From an uncultured Rhodospirillales bacterium (GTDB lineage: Bacteria > Pseudomonadota > Alphaproteobacteria > ATCC43930 > CGMCC-115725), in the NCBI GenBank assembly GCA_903828515.1, contig CAIKMD010000003.1, forward strand, positions 310,001 through 374,000: a stretch of DNA of 64,000 nt. The letters run 5' to 3'. The position numbers and the translations under genes were made by a program. Below are positions 1 to 8,470 of this stretch, in pieces (positions within the stretch are counted from its first letter, which is position 1; each line of letters starts with the position of its first letter). The notes below the pieces were generated by a model. That model searched no databases and was not told the origin of the DNA. It saw nothing but the letters and a program-made list of their open reading frames with translations.

Positions 1-308
1 ATGCTCGACCGTTCCGCTTCGCTCAACCGGCCGACTTCGAGGAGGCCGCTGACGAAGAGACGGAGGCCGGCTTCGGTCGGCAGGCGGCCGGCCGAGGTAT
101 GCGGGGCATAGAGCAGCCCGGCCTCTTCCAAATCGGCCATGACGTTGCGAATGGAAGCCGGCGAGAGATCGATCCGCCCCAGCCGCGCGAGCGTGCGCGA
201 CCCCACCGGCTCGCCGGTTTCGACATAAGCATCGACGATGGCGCGAAAAATCTCGCGGCTGCGCTCGTTGAGTTCGCCGATCATCGGTCTTGGAAGGGGC
301 TCTGACAT
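1..308 (-). CDS. hrcA: Heat-inducible transcription repressor HrcA (N-terminal part)
   Basis: Reading the minus strand from the ATG at 308 gives about 102 residues that match the HrcA N-terminus, including [26 protein letters not shown] and [14 protein letters not shown], the winged-helix DNA-binding part. The frame is open to the window edge, so the rest of the gene lies to the left. HrcA represses chaperone genes by binding CIRCE operators. The divergent rph neighbour is the usual alphaproteobacterial arrangement. I see no CIRCE inverted repeat between hrcA and rph, so autoregulation through a local operator is not evident. No Shine-Dalgarno sequence precedes the ATG; the predicted promoter would start transcription only a few bases upstream. 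Confidence 0.95.
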   Translation of the reverse strand, partial: MSEPLPRPMIGELNERSREIFRAIVDAYVETGEPVGSRTLARLGRIDLSPASIRNVMADLEEAGLLYAPHTSAGRLPTEAGLRLFVSGLLEVGRLSEAERSS

Positions 309-318
309 ATGAGGTGAA

Positions 319-347
319 AATGTAGGAATGACGCGGGTAACCGTCAA
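319..347 (-). promoter_or_regulatory. Predicted sigma-70-type promoter of hrcA
   Basis: On the minus strand TTGACG (347-342) and TACATT (324-319) are separated by 17 bases, close to the housekeeping consensus. The expected start near 311-313 is only about 4 bases upstream of the hrcA ATG at 308, which implies a leaderless or nearly leaderless mRNA. This is inferred from sequence only. Confidence 0.55.
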
Positions 348-411
348 CCGCTGCTCTTTACCTCATGGCGGCCAGACACTAGGTTTCGCCGCGTTCACGA
401 GAGGAATGATC

Positions 412-1131
412 ATGCCGCGCCCTTCCGGCCGCGCCCCCGACCAGATGCGGGCCGCGACCCTCGAACCCGGTTTCTCCAAATACGCCGAAGGCTCCTGCCT
501 GGCGAAATTCGGCGATACCCACGTCCTGTGCACCGCCTCGGTCGAGGAAAAAGTGCCGCCCTTCCTGCGCAACACCGGGCGCGGGTGGGTGACCGCCGAA
601 TACGGCATGCTGCCGCGCTCGACCCATACCCGCACCGATCGCGAAGCCGCGCGCGGCAAGCAATCGGGCCGCACCCAAGAGATTCAACGCCTCATCGGGC
701 GCTCGCTGCGCGCCGTTACCGATCTCACCAAGCTCGGCGAGCGCCAGGTCCGCATCGATTGCGACGTGTTGCAGGCCGATGGCGGCACCCGTACCGCCGC
801 GATCACCGGCTCCTATGTCGCGCTTCACATCGCGTTGCAGAAACTGGTGGACGCCAAGACGCTCGCGGCACTGCCGCTGACCGATGCGGTGGCGGCGGTT
901 TCCTGCGGCATTCACGACGGCAGGCCGGTGCTCGATCTCGATTACATCGAGGATTCGAACGCGGCGACCGATTCCAATTTCGTGCTGACCGGCAAGGGCG
1001 GCATCGTCGAGATTCAAGCGACCGCCGAGCACGAGCCGTTCGCCGAGGCGCAATTCGCCGAACTTCTCGCCCTCGCGCGCAAGGGCATCGGCGAATTGAT
1101 CGCGTTGCAGCGCGGCGCGCTCGGCCTTTAG
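412..1131 (+). CDS. rph: Ribonuclease PH
   Basis: RNase PH trims tRNA 3' ends by phosphorolysis. The 239-residue product has the usual family length. It starts [13 protein letters not shown] and contains FGDTHVLC, the basic loop [19 protein letters not shown] and the phosphate-binding [12 protein letters not shown]. The acidic [16 protein letters not shown] stretch expected of the active site is also present. The reading frame is open further upstream (GTG/ATG codons from 328), but the ATG at 412 fits the family N-terminus and lies about 7 bases after GAGAGGA (399-405). It is divergent from hrcA and 3 bases ahead of rdgB, so the two are probably one transcript. Confidence 0.96.
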   Translation: MPRPSGRAPDQMRAATLEPGFSKYAEGSCLAKFGDTHVLCTASVEEKVPPFLRNTGRGWVTAEYGMLPRSTHTRTDREAARGKQSGRTQEIQRLIGRSLRAVTDLTKLGERQVRIDCDVLQADGGTRTAAITGSYVALHIALQKLVDAKTLAALPLTDAVAAVSCGIHDGRPVLDLDYIEDSNAATDSNFVLTGKGGIVEIQATAEHEPFAEAQFAELLALARKGIGELIALQRGALGL

Positions 1132-1134
1132 CCG

Positions 1135-1746
1135 ATGGCCCGGCGCTTTGACGGCGAAAAGCTCGTCATCGCAACCCATAATCGCGGCAAGCTGGTCGAG
1201 ATGGAGGCGCTGCTGCGGCCCTATCGCGTCGCTTGCGTGAGCGCGGGCGAACTCGGCCTGCCCGAGCCCGAGGAAACCGGTCTGACCTTCGAGGCCAATG
1301 CCGAATTGAAGGCGCGCGCGGCGACGATGGCGAGCGGCTTGCCGGCCTTGTCCGATGATTCGGGTCTGTGCGTCGAGGCGCTCGGCGGCGCGCCGGGGAT
1401 TTATTCGGCGCGCTGGGCCGGCGAATCGAAGGATTTCGGCCCGGCGATGGAACGGGTCGAGCGCGAGCTGGTGGGCAAGTCCGATCGCCGCGCCTATTTC
1501 GTCGCGGTGCTGTCGCTCGCCTGGCCCGACGGGCATATCGAAAGCTTTCGCGGCGAGATCCATGGCGCGGTGATTTGGCCGCCGCGCGGGAAACTGGGCT
1601 TCGGTTATGATCCGATGTTCCTGCCGACCGGCCACGCCGATACGTTCGGCGAACTCGATCCGGCGATCCGGGCGCAGGTGAGTCATCGCTCGATCGCCTT
1701 TCGCCAACTCATGGCCGCGTGTTTCGGCGCGCCACCGGCGCCGTGA
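1135..1746 (+). CDS. rdgB: Non-canonical purine NTP pyrophosphatase (dITP/XTP)
   Basis: This house-cleaning enzyme hydrolyses dITP, ITP and XTP to monophosphates so deaminated purines are not incorporated. The 203-residue product has the N-terminal ATHNRGKL motif (family SHNxGK) and the LSDDSGLCVEALGGAPGIYS block that carries the metal-binding acidic residues. GYDPMFLP and SHRSIAF follow near the C-terminus. It lies 3 bases after rph, and its TGA overlaps the GTG start of the next gene, suggesting translational coupling through rph-rdgB-MBL-hemW. Confidence 0.96.
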   Translation: MARRFDGEKLVIATHNRGKLVEMEALLRPYRVACVSAGELGLPEPEETGLTFEANAELKARAATMASGLPALSDDSGLCVEALGGAPGIYSARWAGESKDFGPAMERVERELVGKSDRRAYFVAVLSLAWPDGHIESFRGEIHGAVIWPPRGKLGFGYDPMFLPTGHADTFGELDPAIRAQVSHRSIAFRQLMAACFGAPPAP

Positions 1747-3101
1747 AACTCACCTTCGTCAACCACGCCTGCTGCAAAATAACGACGCGCACGACGAGCG
1801 TGCTGTTCGATCCGTGGATCGAGGGTCCGGCCTTCAACGCCGGCTGGGACCTCCTCGTACCGACGCCGTATTCCTTCGACTGGCTGATGGAGGACGTGTC
1901 CTTCATCTGGATTTCGCACGAGCATCCCGATCATTTCTCGCACCGTTTTCTCGCCCGCGTCGCCGAACGCCACGCCGACAAGGTCACGATCCTCTTTCAG
2001 GAGACGCGCGACCGCCGCGTCGCGAATTATTGCCGCTCGCTCGGCCTGAAGGTGCGCGAGCTGCAGGATCGCGTGCGCGCGCCGCTCAATCACGAAGTAA
2101 TGGTGACCTGCGGCAATTTCGATTTCTACGATTCCTGGCTCCTGCTCAGCGACGGGCATGAGTCGGTGCTCAACCTCAACGACTGCGCGATGCGCGATCC
2201 CGCCGATCTGACGAAACTCGCGGCCCTCGTCGGTACGCCGACCGTCCTGCTGACCCAGTTCAGTTACGCGGCGTGGAAAGGCGGCCGCGACAATCGCGAA
2301 TTCCGCCTCGACGCCGCGCGCGCCAAACTCGCGACGCTCGACGCCCAGGCGCGCGCCTTGCATCCGCGCTTCGCGCTGCCGTTTGCCAGCATGATCTATT
2401 TCTCGAATGTCGAGAATTCCTACCTCAATGACGGCATCAACACGCCGCGCGACGCGGCGATGGCCTTGGCGGCGGCGGGAACCCAACCGGTCGTGCTCTT
2501 TCCGGGCGAAGCCTGGGAGGTCGGCGCGGTCCATGACACCGAGATGTCGCTGCGGCGGTACGATTCGCATTACGCGGCGATCGGCGATTTGCCGCTGCGC
2601 CCACCCGGTGAATCGGCGGATCTCGCGACGTTGAGCCAGGGGTTTGCCGCCTACAGCGAACGCGTTTTCAAGCGCAACGCCAAGAGCCTGATCTGGCTGT
2701 TGAGCAAATTCCGCTTTCTCGGGGCGTTCCAGCCGCTGGTAATCCGGCTCACCGATATCGATCTGCTGTTGTCGTTTTCATTGCTCGACGGGATTTCGTC
2801 GTTGCCGGCGGGGGCGGCCGTGCCCGACGTGTCGATGCATTCCTCGTCGCTGCTCTTCGTGCTGCAGAACGAATTCGGCTTCGACACCCTGACCGTCAAC
2901 GGACGGTTCGAGGCGACCCCCGAGGGTTTCGCCAAAATGACCCGCGCGCTCGCGATCGGCTCGCTCAACGCGATGGGGCTCAGCATCTCGTTGCGCCTGT
3001 TGTTCAACGTCCATGTCGTGGTGATCCTGTTGCGCCGCCTGCGCGGCGTGCTCGCCCGGCTGAAGGGCGGCGCGGCAGCGCAAAGTGCGTCGCCCTCGTG
3101 A
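1743..3101 (+). CDS. MBL-fold metallo-hydrolase, UlaG/CMAH-like
   Basis: The 452-residue product (from the GTG at 1743) begins KLTFVNHACC and carries the metallo-beta-lactamase metal motif HEHPDH at residues 59-64, preceded by DPWIEGPAFNAGW and IWIS. This pattern recalls the UlaG-like MBL proteins and the MBL part of CMP-Neu5Ac hydroxylase-type proteins. The last 140 residues or so look like a separate domain, ending in a hydrophobic stretch (about 405-430) and a basic tail. There is no signal peptide. The GTG overlaps the rdgB stop as GTGA; an in-frame GTG at 1719 is an alternative start. The substrate is unknown. Its place between rdgB and hemW, with overlaps on both sides, suggests an operon role. 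Confidence 0.85.
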   Translation: MKLTFVNHACCKITTRTTSVLFDPWIEGPAFNAGWDLLVPTPYSFDWLMEDVSFIWISHEHPDHFSHRFLARVAERHADKVTILFQETRDRRVANYCRSLGLKVRELQDRVRAPLNHEVMVTCGNFDFYDSWLLLSDGHESVLNLNDCAMRDPADLTKLAALVGTPTVLLTQFSYAAWKGGRDNREFRLDAARAKLATLDAQARALHPRFALPFASMIYFSNVENSYLNDGINTPRDAAMALAAAGTQPVVLFPGEAWEVGAVHDTEMSLRRYDSHYAAIGDLPLRPPGESADLATLSQGFAAYSERVFKRNAKSLIWLLSKFRFLGAFQPLVIRLTDIDLLLSFSLLDGISSLPAGAAVPDVSMHSSSLLFVLQNEFGFDTLTVNGRFEATPEGFAKMTRALAIGSLNAMGLSISLRLLFNVHVVVILLRRLRGVLARLKGGAAAQSASPS

Positions 3102-4246
3102 GCGATTCCTTCGCGGTCTATATCCACTGGCCGTTCTGCAAATCGAAATGCCCCTATTGCGATTTCAATTCGCATGTCCGCGACACGATCGACGAGGCGC
3201 GTTGGCGCGCCGCCCTGCTGGCCGAACTCGATCATGCGGCGGATACGCTCGCGGGACGGCGAATTGAATCCGTATTTTTCGGCGGCGGCACGCCGTCGCT
3301 GATGGCGCCGGAAACCGCCGGCGCGCTGCTCGACCGGCTGGCGTCGCGCTGGGGTCTCGATGACAAGGTCGAGATCACGCTCGAAGCCAATCCCACCTCG
3401 GTCGAGGCGTCGCGCTTCGCCGGGTTTCGCGCGGCCGGTATCAATCGCGCGTCGCTCGGTGTGCAGGCGCTCGACGATGCCTCGCTGCGTTTTCTCGGCC
3501 GCGGGCACGACAATCAACAGGCACGCGCGGCGGTCGGCTTGGCGGCGCGGCATTTTCCGCGTTATTCGTTCGACCTGATCTATGCGCGGCCGGGCCAGGA
3601 TGTGGATGCCTGGCGAAGCGAACTGCGCGACGGCCTCGCGATGGCCGGTGATCATCTCTCGGTCTATCAGCTCACGATCGAGACCGGCACCGCGTTTGCG
3701 AGCGCCTATGCGCGCGGCGATTTCGTGTTGCCCGATGAAGAGACGCAAGGCGCGCTCTATGAGACGACGCAGGAATTGCTCGATGAAGCCGGGCTGCCGG
3801 CTTACGAGATTTCCAATCACGCGCGGCCGGGCGGCGAAAGCCGGCATAACCTGGTCTATTGGCGCTACGGCGATTATCTCGGGCTTGGACCCGGCGCGCA
3901 TGGCAGGCTGACGCGCGCCGAGGGAAAATTCGCCACGCGCAATCTTCGCTCGCCCGAAGCCTGGCTCAAGGCGGTCGAAGCCAACGGCCATGGCAGCGAG
4001 GAAGAGCTGCCGCTCAATGCCGACGAGCGCCGCGACGAGATGCTGATGATGGGCCTGCGCCTGCGCGAAGGAATTTCGCGCGCGCGGTTTGCCGGTGAAA
4101 CCGGTCGGGATTTTGAAACAGTGTTGGGGTCACGCTTGGCGCCGCTGATCGAAGGCGGGTTTCTCACCCTCGATGAAACCGTGTTGCGCGCCACGGACGC
4201 GGGGCGTCAGCGCCTCAACGCCGTACTGGCATCGCTGCTCGCTTAA
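3098..4246 (+). CDS. hemW: Radical SAM heme chaperone HemW
   Basis: HemW is a HemN-like radical SAM protein thought to bind heme and deliver it to respiratory proteins. The 382-residue product has the 4Fe-4S motif C14-x3-C18-x2-C21 in the YIHWPFCKSKCPYCDFNSH context, then FFGGGTPSLM and YEISNHA, which are typical of the family. It lacks the N-terminal extension and extra cysteine of true coproporphyrinogen dehydrogenase HemN, so HemW is the better name. The GTG start overlaps the upstream stop as GTGA. A position after rdgB is common in alphaproteobacteria. Confidence 0.93.
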   Translation: MSDSFAVYIHWPFCKSKCPYCDFNSHVRDTIDEARWRAALLAELDHAADTLAGRRIESVFFGGGTPSLMAPETAGALLDRLASRWGLDDKVEITLEANPTSVEASRFAGFRAAGINRASLGVQALDDASLRFLGRGHDNQQARAAVGLAARHFPRYSFDLIYARPGQDVDAWRSELRDGLAMAGDHLSVYQLTIETGTAFASAYARGDFVLPDEETQGALYETTQELLDEAGLPAYEISNHARPGGESRHNLVYWRYGDYLGLGPGAHGRLTRAEGKFATRNLRSPEAWLKAVEANGHGSEEELPLNADERRDEMLMMGLRLREGISRARFAGETGRDFETVLGSRLAPLIEGGFLTLDETVLRATDAGRQRLNAVLASLLA

Positions 4247-4255
4247 GGCTCGAAA

Positions 4256-4390
4256 CAACCCTCTCCGCCCATCGGGGGGAGAGGGTCCGAGCGTCGCGAG
4301 GGGGTGAGGTGGGCGGCGACGCTGTCCAACGACACCTCACCCGCCCGTGCATTGCGCGGGCCCCCCTCTCCCCGCAAGCGCGGAGAGGGG
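4256..4390. repeat. Palindromic intergenic repeat, modules A then B, head to head
   Basis: After the hemW stop, module A (4256-4312) contains the inverted repeat ACCCTCTCC...GGGAGAGGGT and ends GTGAGGTGGG. Module B (4333-4390) begins ACCTCACCC and ends in CTCTCCCCGCAAGCGCGGAGAGGGG, itself a strong hairpin. The GTGAGGT/ACCTCAC ends face each other, so the whole forms a large imperfect palindrome between two convergent genes and may also act as a transcription stop. The same modules recur at 39649-39791 in the opposite order. Confidence 0.85.
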
Positions 4391-4405
4391 CTTAAGAGGT
4401 CTCGC

Positions 4406-5080
4406 TCAGTACCAGATCTGCATGTGCAGGCCCCTGGCGTCGGTTGCGCCGGAATCGATGCATCGCGCCCTGCTGCCGGTAGCGTCGCGCGCGGCGAGGG
4501 CGCACACGCCCGCATCATAAAGGTCGTCGACCTTCGCGCCCGAGCCGCGCAGCTTGCCGGACCAATCGTCGATGTCCTTGAAACCCTGCGCGCGAAGAAG
4601 ATCGCGGCGCGCGCGCAAACCTGCGGGCTTGTGCTTCGAAATCAGCGCGGTTCTGCCGTTGAGACGTTGAAACACCAATTCGGGATGGCTCTCGCGGAAA
4701 TTGTTTTGCCGCGCCGGCGATAGGAAGGCATCGATCTCAGCGATCTTCGGCAGGATGTTGAAAGCCTGTTTCGCGAGGCCCTTGCCGTCGGCCTTCGCCC
4801 ATGCATTGGCGGCAGCGTAATCGGTGAACCGCAATAACGGCCGGCGCAGGCCGATGAACACGCGCGGCCAAGCAAAGCCGAGTTGTTTGCGCGCTTGAAG
4901 ATCGCAGCCGCGATCGCCGCTCTCGGGCAGGCCGATCGGCATATCGATGAAGACCATGGCGTTGTCGATGATGGCGAGGCGGTCGATGCGCGGCACGATT
5001 TGAAAATCGCGTTGATCGGCATCGTCGATCGATACCGCGATCCAGCCGGCGCGGCATCCGTCGATGCCGATCGCCAGCAC
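4406..5080 (-). CDS. DUF429 domain-containing protein
   Basis: The 224-residue product opens with GIDGCRAGWIAV and has VFIDMPIGLPE and SHPELVF, the conserved blocks of DUF429. This family has an RNase H-like fold; its biochemical role is not established. It starts at a GTG directly abutting the stop of the upstream lipoprotein gene (TAG then GTG, no gap), so it is probably co-transcribed and translationally coupled with it. There is no signal peptide or membrane segment. Identification is by motif recognition only. Confidence 0.85.
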   Translation of the reverse strand: MLAIGIDGCRAGWIAVSIDDADQRDFQIVPRIDRLAIIDNAMVFIDMPIGLPESGDRGCDLQARKQLGFAWPRVFIGLRRPLLRFTDYAAANAWAKADGKGLAKQAFNILPKIAEIDAFLSPARQNNFRESHPELVFQRLNGRTALISKHKPAGLRARRDLLRAQGFKDIDDWSGKLRGSGAKVDDLYDAGVCALAARDATGSRARCIDSGATDARGLHMQIWY

Positions 5081-6385
5081 CTAGAAGCCCAAATCCTGGA
5101 AACTCTGCGGTGCGGGATCGATCACGGTCGGGGCGCCGCGATGGACTTCGAGAATGGCGAAACCGCGCTGCGCCGTGCCGTCGGCGGGGAAGCGGAAGAC
5201 ACCGTCGACGCCGGCGAACCCGTTGGGGTTGGTCAGCGTCGTGGGCGAGAAATCGGCGCCCTGCGGCGCGCGCGACAGCACCGCGACCAGCGCGGTCGCG
5301 TCATAGCCGAGGGTTGCGAGGCGCGGCGGCGGGTTTCGGTACGTCGTCCGGTAACGGGTTTCGAAGCCGACGCGCCCGGCGGGCACCGGCGCGGCGAACC
5401 AGCCGCCCTCGAGCGAGGGTTCGGTGCCCAGGCCGGGATCGTCCCACAGACCGGTGCCGAGAAATTTCACCTGATCCGGATCGACTTTGAAATAGGGCAA
5501 CAGGGGCGCAAGGGTTTTCAGTTTGGCGCCGCCCTCCGGCAGGAAGAGCGCGTCGTAATCGACGCCCTGAGCGGCGAAACTGCGCACGAAGGGGGAGAGA
5601 TCGGTGATCGAAGGATCGTAGGTGGCGGTGCGTACCAGGGTGGCGCCGAGCGCCGCGGTCGCGGCGCGCACGCCGTCGGTGACGACATCGCCATAGGGCG
5701 AACGCGGCGCGAGGACGGCAAAGCGCGTCTTGCCCTTATTGAACGCAAAGGCGGTGATGCGCTGGATTTCCTCGGCCGGCGTGAAACTCATGAGATAGAC
5801 GCCGCCGCCGGCCAGTTGGGCCGCGGTCGAGAAGGCGAGTACCGGTACCTGCGCGGCCTGGGCGATCGGCTTGACCGCGTCGACCTCGGCGGCGAGAAGC
5901 GGGCCGATGATGACTTTCGCGCCGGCGGCGATGGCCGATTGCGCCGCCGTCGCCGCGCCCGCCGCGGTGCCTTGTGTGTCGCGGGTCACCAGGCTCAGCC
6001 GGTTGTCGGCAAGGTCATAGAGCGCCATCTGCGCTGCGTTCAGCATCGCCTGACCCAGCGGTCCCGCCGAACCGGTGAGCGGCAGCAACACGCCGGCGAC
6101 GACTTTCGCGCCCGGCGCGCCGGGCGGCGGCGAGGACACGGGTTGTTCCGGGGCTGGTGAGGGCGTGGTCTCGACGACCGGCGGTGCCACCGGCGCGACA
6201 GGGGTCGGTGCGGGTGGCGGTTGCACCAGAGGCGCGGGGCGGGCAAGTTGCTGCGGAGGAAGCAGCGCCGGTATCTTCAGGCTGCCGATGTTGAATTCGG
6301 TACACGAGACCAGCGCAAGCGCGGAGACGAGCATAAATGCCGCAGCGGCGAAGCGCGCAAAAGGCCGGCGGACAACAAACACCAA
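5081..6385 (-). CDS. Penicillin-binding protein activator-like lipoprotein (LpoA/periplasmic-binding fold)
   Basis: The 434-residue product has a lipoprotein signal: an arginine-containing start, a hydrophobic core and the lipobox LVSC with the acylated Cys at 28. A proline-rich linker (about 40-90) follows. The remainder is a type I periplasmic-binding fold: VAGVLLPLTGSAGPLGQAMLNA, then GAKVIIGPLLAAEV and RFAVLAPRSPYGD. This matches the LpoA/YraM C-terminal domain, whose E. coli member activates PBP1A from the outer membrane. The divergent rsmI and downstream yraN and BON genes mirror the E. coli rsmI-lpoA-yraN-dolP cluster. The start is GTG; its first 49 bases overlap the rsmI reading frame. 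Confidence 0.85.
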   Translation of the reverse strand: MVFVVRRPFARFAAAAFMLVSALALVSCTEFNIGSLKIPALLPPQQLARPAPLVQPPPAPTPVAPVAPPVVETTPSPAPEQPVSSPPPGAPGAKVVAGVLLPLTGSAGPLGQAMLNAAQMALYDLADNRLSLVTRDTQGTAAGAATAAQSAIAAGAKVIIGPLLAAEVDAVKPIAQAAQVPVLAFSTAAQLAGGGVYLMSFTPAEEIQRITAFAFNKGKTRFAVLAPRSPYGDVVTDGVRAATAALGATLVRTATYDPSITDLSPFVRSFAAQGVDYDALFLPEGGAKLKTLAPLLPYFKVDPDQVKFLGTGLWDDPGLGTEPSLEGGWFAAPVPAGRVGFETRYRTTYRNPPPRLATLGYDATALVAVLSRAPQGADFSPTTLTNPNGFAGVDGVFRFPADGTAQRGFAILEVHRGAPTVIDPAPQSFQDLGF

Positions 6386-7302
6386 GCACGATCTCCGAAC
6401 GGGGCGATGAAAGCGCGGCGGAGCCTATCGAGCCGGGGTGGGGAAGTAAACCGGCGCGCCCCGCGCCGGGGCTTTACCTGGTGGCGACGCCGATCGGCAA
6501 TCTGCGCGACATCACCCTGCGCGCGCTCGATGTATTGGGCAACGCCGACCTGATTGCCTGCGAGGATACGCGGGTGACCGCGCGGCTGACGACCCGCTAC
6601 GGCCTAACCACCAAACGCCTGCCCTATCACGAGCACAATGCCGAGCGGATGCGTCCGCACCTGATCGAGCGCCTGAAGGCCGGCGCGGTGGTGGCGCTGG
6701 TCTCGGACGCGGGCACGCCGCTGATTTCCGATCCCGGCTACAAACTCGTGCGCGCAGCGATCGCCGAAGGCATCGCGATAACCGCGTTGCCCGGCGCGTC
6801 GGCGATGCTCGCCGGACTGGTGCTGTCGGGCCAGCCCTCGGACCGCTTTCTCTTCGCCGGGTTCCTGCCGCCGAAGACGGTGGCGCGGCGGCGCGACCTC
6901 GGCGAGGTGGCGGCGATGCGCGCGACCTTGATCTTTTATGAAACCGGACCGCGGCTTGCCGCCTCGCTCGCCGACATGGCCGATATTCTGGGGTCGCGGC
7001 CGGCGGCGGTGGCGCGCGAACTGACCAAACTCTTCGAGGAAACCCGACGCGGTTCGCTCGCCGAACTCGCCGCGCATTATCACGAGGCCGGCCCGCCCAA
7101 GGGCGAGCTCGTCGTCGTTATCGGGCCGCCCGAAGAACCGGAAGAAGCGGCCGATGCCGGCGATACACTCGATGCCGCGCTCGTCGCGGCGATGGCGACG
7201 ATGAGCCTGAAAGATGCGAGCGAGGCGGTGGCGACCGCGACCGGGCGCAAGCGGCGCGAGGTCTATCAGCGCGCGCTGATCCTCAACGGCAAGGCACCGT
7301 GA
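6337..7302 (+). CDS. rsmI: 16S rRNA (cytidine(1402)-2'-O)-methyltransferase
   Basis: RsmI 2'-O-methylates C1402 of 16S rRNA. The product has the tetrapyrrole-methylase-fold signatures GLYLVATPIGNLRD, CEDTRVTARL and VSDAGTPLISDPGYKLV. The conserved core begins near residue 45. In this frame the only ATG/GTG/TTG upstream of the core is the ATG at 6337, which lies inside the 5' end of the divergent lipoprotein gene; the true start is therefore uncertain, and a nonstandard start nearer 6440 cannot be excluded. The stop overlaps the GTG of yraN (GTGA). Confidence 0.93.
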   Translation: MPQRRSAQKAGGQQTPSTISERGDESAAEPIEPGWGSKPARPAPGLYLVATPIGNLRDITLRALDVLGNADLIACEDTRVTARLTTRYGLTTKRLPYHEHNAERMRPHLIERLKAGAVVALVSDAGTPLISDPGYKLVRAAIAEGIAITALPGASAMLAGLVLSGQPSDRFLFAGFLPPKTVARRRDLGEVAAMRATLIFYETGPRLAASLADMADILGSRPAAVARELTKLFEETRRGSLAELAAHYHEAGPPKGELVVVIGPPEEPEEAADAGDTLDAALVAAMATMSLKDASEAVATATGRKRREVYQRALILNGKAP

Positions 7303-7667
7303 GCGACGCGCGCCGGCGGGCCGAAAGGCGCGGCAATCTCGCCGAGCATCTCTGTCTTTGGCAGTTGCGCCTCAAAGGCTATCGCATCCTGGCGCGGCGC
7401 TATCGGGTTCCGGTCGGCGAGATCGATCTGATCGCCCGGCGCGGCCGCGTTCTTGCCGCCGTCGAGGTCAAGGCGCGAACCGATCGGAGAACCGCGGCGG
7501 AGGCGATCACCGCGCGGCAACGCCGGCGCATCGCCCGCGCGCTCGAACATTTTCTCGCCCATCGTCCGGATCTCGCGCAACTCGACGCGCGTTTCGACGT
7601 TATGCTGGTGGCGCCGCGGCGCCTGCCGCTCCATCTCGTCGATGCCTGGCGGCTCGACGAGCGCTGA
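7299..7667 (+). CDS. YraN family protein (UPF0102, endonuclease-like fold)
   Basis: The 122-residue basic protein has GNLAEHLCLWQLRLKGYRILARRYR, then VGEIDLIARRG and VEVKARTD. The E-x(n)-D-x(n)-E-V-K pattern is that of the UPF0102/YraN group, related to PD-(D/E)XK nucleases. A defined substrate is not established for the family. It overlaps rsmI by 4 bases and precedes the BON lipoprotein, the conserved neighbourhood of this gene in proteobacteria. Confidence 0.9.
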   Translation: MSDARRRAERRGNLAEHLCLWQLRLKGYRILARRYRVPVGEIDLIARRGRVLAAVEVKARTDRRTAAEAITARQRRRIARALEHFLAHRPDLAQLDARFDVMLVAPRRLPLHLVDAWRLDER

Positions 7668-7771
7668 CTCCGGCCTTCGCACCCGGCCTTCGATTGTCAA
7701 AGCGGGCGCGATTACCTAGATTCGCCTTCCGCGTGAAGGCTCCCCTTTATCCCTGAGGATTGGCATCCACG

Positions 7772-8470
7772 ATGTCCCGCTCCCGCTTTCGCGTCTTGTT
7801 CAGCCTTGGTGTCATGCTCGCGGCGTTGCCGCTCGGCGGTTGCCCCGCGATCGTCTTGGGCGGCGCCGCCGCCGGCGGCTACACGCTGGCGACCGCGCAA
7901 CGCTCGCCGGCCCAGATCGCGAAAGACGCCTCGATCGCCGCGGTCGCTCATAAATACTGGGCGGATACCAGCACCGACCTCGCCCGCGACGTCAGCGCCA
8001 CGGTTTACAACAGCCAGTTGCTGATCACCGGCACCGTGCCCAACGCGGAGATGAAAGCCAAGGCCGAGGAAGTCGCCAAGCGCATCGAGGGCGTCGGCCC
8101 GATCTACAACGAAATCCAGGTCGGGCAGCCGACCAATTTCGGACAGGACGCCAAGGACGGCGTCGTCAGCAACACGTTGCGGGCAAAGCTCCTGAGCGAT
8201 TCCGAGGTGCGGTCGTCGAACTTCACCACCCACACGCTGAACGGCGTGGTCTATCTCATCGGTTACGCGCGCAATGCCGCCGAACGCCAGCGCGTGGTCG
8301 ACTATGCGCGCAACCTCTCGAACGTCAGCCGCGTGGTCGCCTATATCGAGGTCGGCAACGAAGTGACGCCGCCGACCGGAACCCAGGCACCGCCATCGAC
8401 GCCGCCGGAAGACGCGCCGCCGCCGCGGGCGGTGCCGCGCGATACGATCGAGGTCACGCCGCTGCAATGA
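7772..8470 (+). CDS. BON-domain lipoprotein (DolP/YraP-like)
   Basis: The product (232 residues from the ATG at 7772) carries a lipoprotein signal with lipobox LGGC, acylated Cys at 24. Two BON domains follow, around residues 60-115 ([17 protein letters not shown]) and 130-190 ([20 protein letters not shown]), and then a proline-rich C-terminal tail. E. coli DolP is a two-BON outer-membrane lipoprotein important for envelope integrity. TGAGGA lies about 12 bases upstream of the ATG; a TTG at 7760 is an alternative start. The stop overlaps the gshB ATG (ATGA). Confidence 0.9.
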   Translation: MSRSRFRVLFSLGVMLAALPLGGCPAIVLGGAAAGGYTLATAQRSPAQIAKDASIAAVAHKYWADTSTDLARDVSATVYNSQLLITGTVPNAEMKAKAEEVAKRIEGVGPIYNEIQVGQPTNFGQDAKDGVVSNTLRAKLLSDSEVRSSNFTTHTLNGVVYLIGYARNAAERQRVVDYARNLSNVSRVVAYIEVGNEVTPPTGTQAPPSTPPEDAPPPRAVPRDTIEVTPLQ

